From an uncultured Clostridia bacterium (lineage in GTDB: Bacteria; Bacillota; Clostridia; Oscillospirales; CAG-272), in NCBI GenBank assembly GCA_937884385.1, contig CALGCW010000005.1, positions 1-5,990 of the forward strand: a stretch of DNA of 5,990 nt, read 5' to 3'. Of this stretch, positions 5,823 to 5,990 are shown one piece after another; position 1 is the first letter of the stretch; each line of letters begins with the position of its first letter. A model generated the notes under the pieces. It was given only the letters and a program-made list of their open reading frames with translations. It did no database searches and was not told where the DNA came from. Made by a program: the position numbers and the translations under genes.

Positions 5823-5848
5823 TTCAACAAACAAAACATAACTTAATA

Positions 5849-5970
5849 CCCCTATCCGGCTGCCTTACGGCATCCACCTCTCCCAAAGTGAGAGGCTTTC
5901 GGTATCGCGTTTACTAAGAAAAAGGCTCGCCCTCTGGGAGAGCTGTCAGCTCTGCTGACTGAGAGGGATA
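5849..5970. repeat. Pair of inverted REP/BIME-like hairpin units
   Basis: Left unit, about 5849-5901: TGCC/GGCA (5861-5872) and CCTCTC/GAGAGG (5877-5895) hairpins. Right unit, about 5921-5970: outer stem CCCTCT/AGAGGG (5930-5935 with 5962-5967) and inner GTCAGC/GCTGAC (5945-5950 with 5954-5959). The 22 nt at 5878-5899 match the complement of 5921-5942 at 18 positions, so the units are inverted copies sharing a core. The style (CCGGCTGCC..GGCATCCACC and CTCTCCCA..GAG.CTTT) resembles abundant intergenic repeats of Clostridia as I remember them. The region 5541-5990 has no supportable gene. Confidence 0.6.
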
Positions 5971-5990
5971 TTAAGAAAAGTAACTTTTTA

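Noticed and set aside
5541..5990. CRISPR array
   Set aside because: The repeats are not regularly spaced identical direct repeats with unique spacers. They are inverted, unlike each other, and no cas gene is present.

Overview
The window looks like a piece of a low-to-mid GC Gram-positive genome, most likely an uncultured gut-type clostridium (Oscillospiraceae/Ruminococcaceae-like). This is inferred from the RNase J family gene, the Firmicutes-style tRNA-Met with encoded CCA, consensus sigma-A promoters, a membrane-anchored parvulin-type foldase, and intergenic hairpin repeats of a kind I associate from memory with Clostridia. No database was consulted.

Layout. Positions 1-136, minus strand: a tRNA pair, tRNA-Met(CAT) followed by tRNA-Glu(TTC). 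The Glu gene runs off the left edge. The pair is driven by a near-perfect promoter at 163-191. Positions 192-393 are AT-rich and separate two divergent promoters. A perfect TTGACA-17-TATAAT promoter (394-422) then drives a leader of about 215 nt and the RNase J gene (646-2589). The leader is full of complementary segments: a possible H-type pseudoknot, a competing long-range stem, a possible loop-loop contact, and a hairpin over the Shine-Dalgarno sequence. After a 126-bp AT-rich gap with no visible terminator, but with candidate promoters, comes a 687-residue single-pass membrane protein with a C-terminal PpiC/parvulin domain (2716-4779). A strong hairpin with a short U-tract (4790-4817) separates it from a cysteine-rich protein of 220 residues with three apparent Cys4 zinc sites (4831-5493). 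That gene ends at a classical terminator (5515-5540).

From 5541 to the right edge I see no credible gene. The stretch holds a 13-nt direct repeat, seven consecutive hairpins (5607-5822), and a pair of inverted REP/BIME-like units (about 5849-5970).

Functionally, the genes cover translation (tRNAs), RNA decay and maturation (RNase J) and extracytoplasmic protein folding (parvulin protein), plus one protein of unknown role. I do not see a dedicated new defence or metabolic system. The most unusual parts are the RNase J leader, the lysine-rich N-terminal extension of RNase J, the three-zinc-site protein placed behind a leaky-looking terminator, and the hairpin-dense 3' region.
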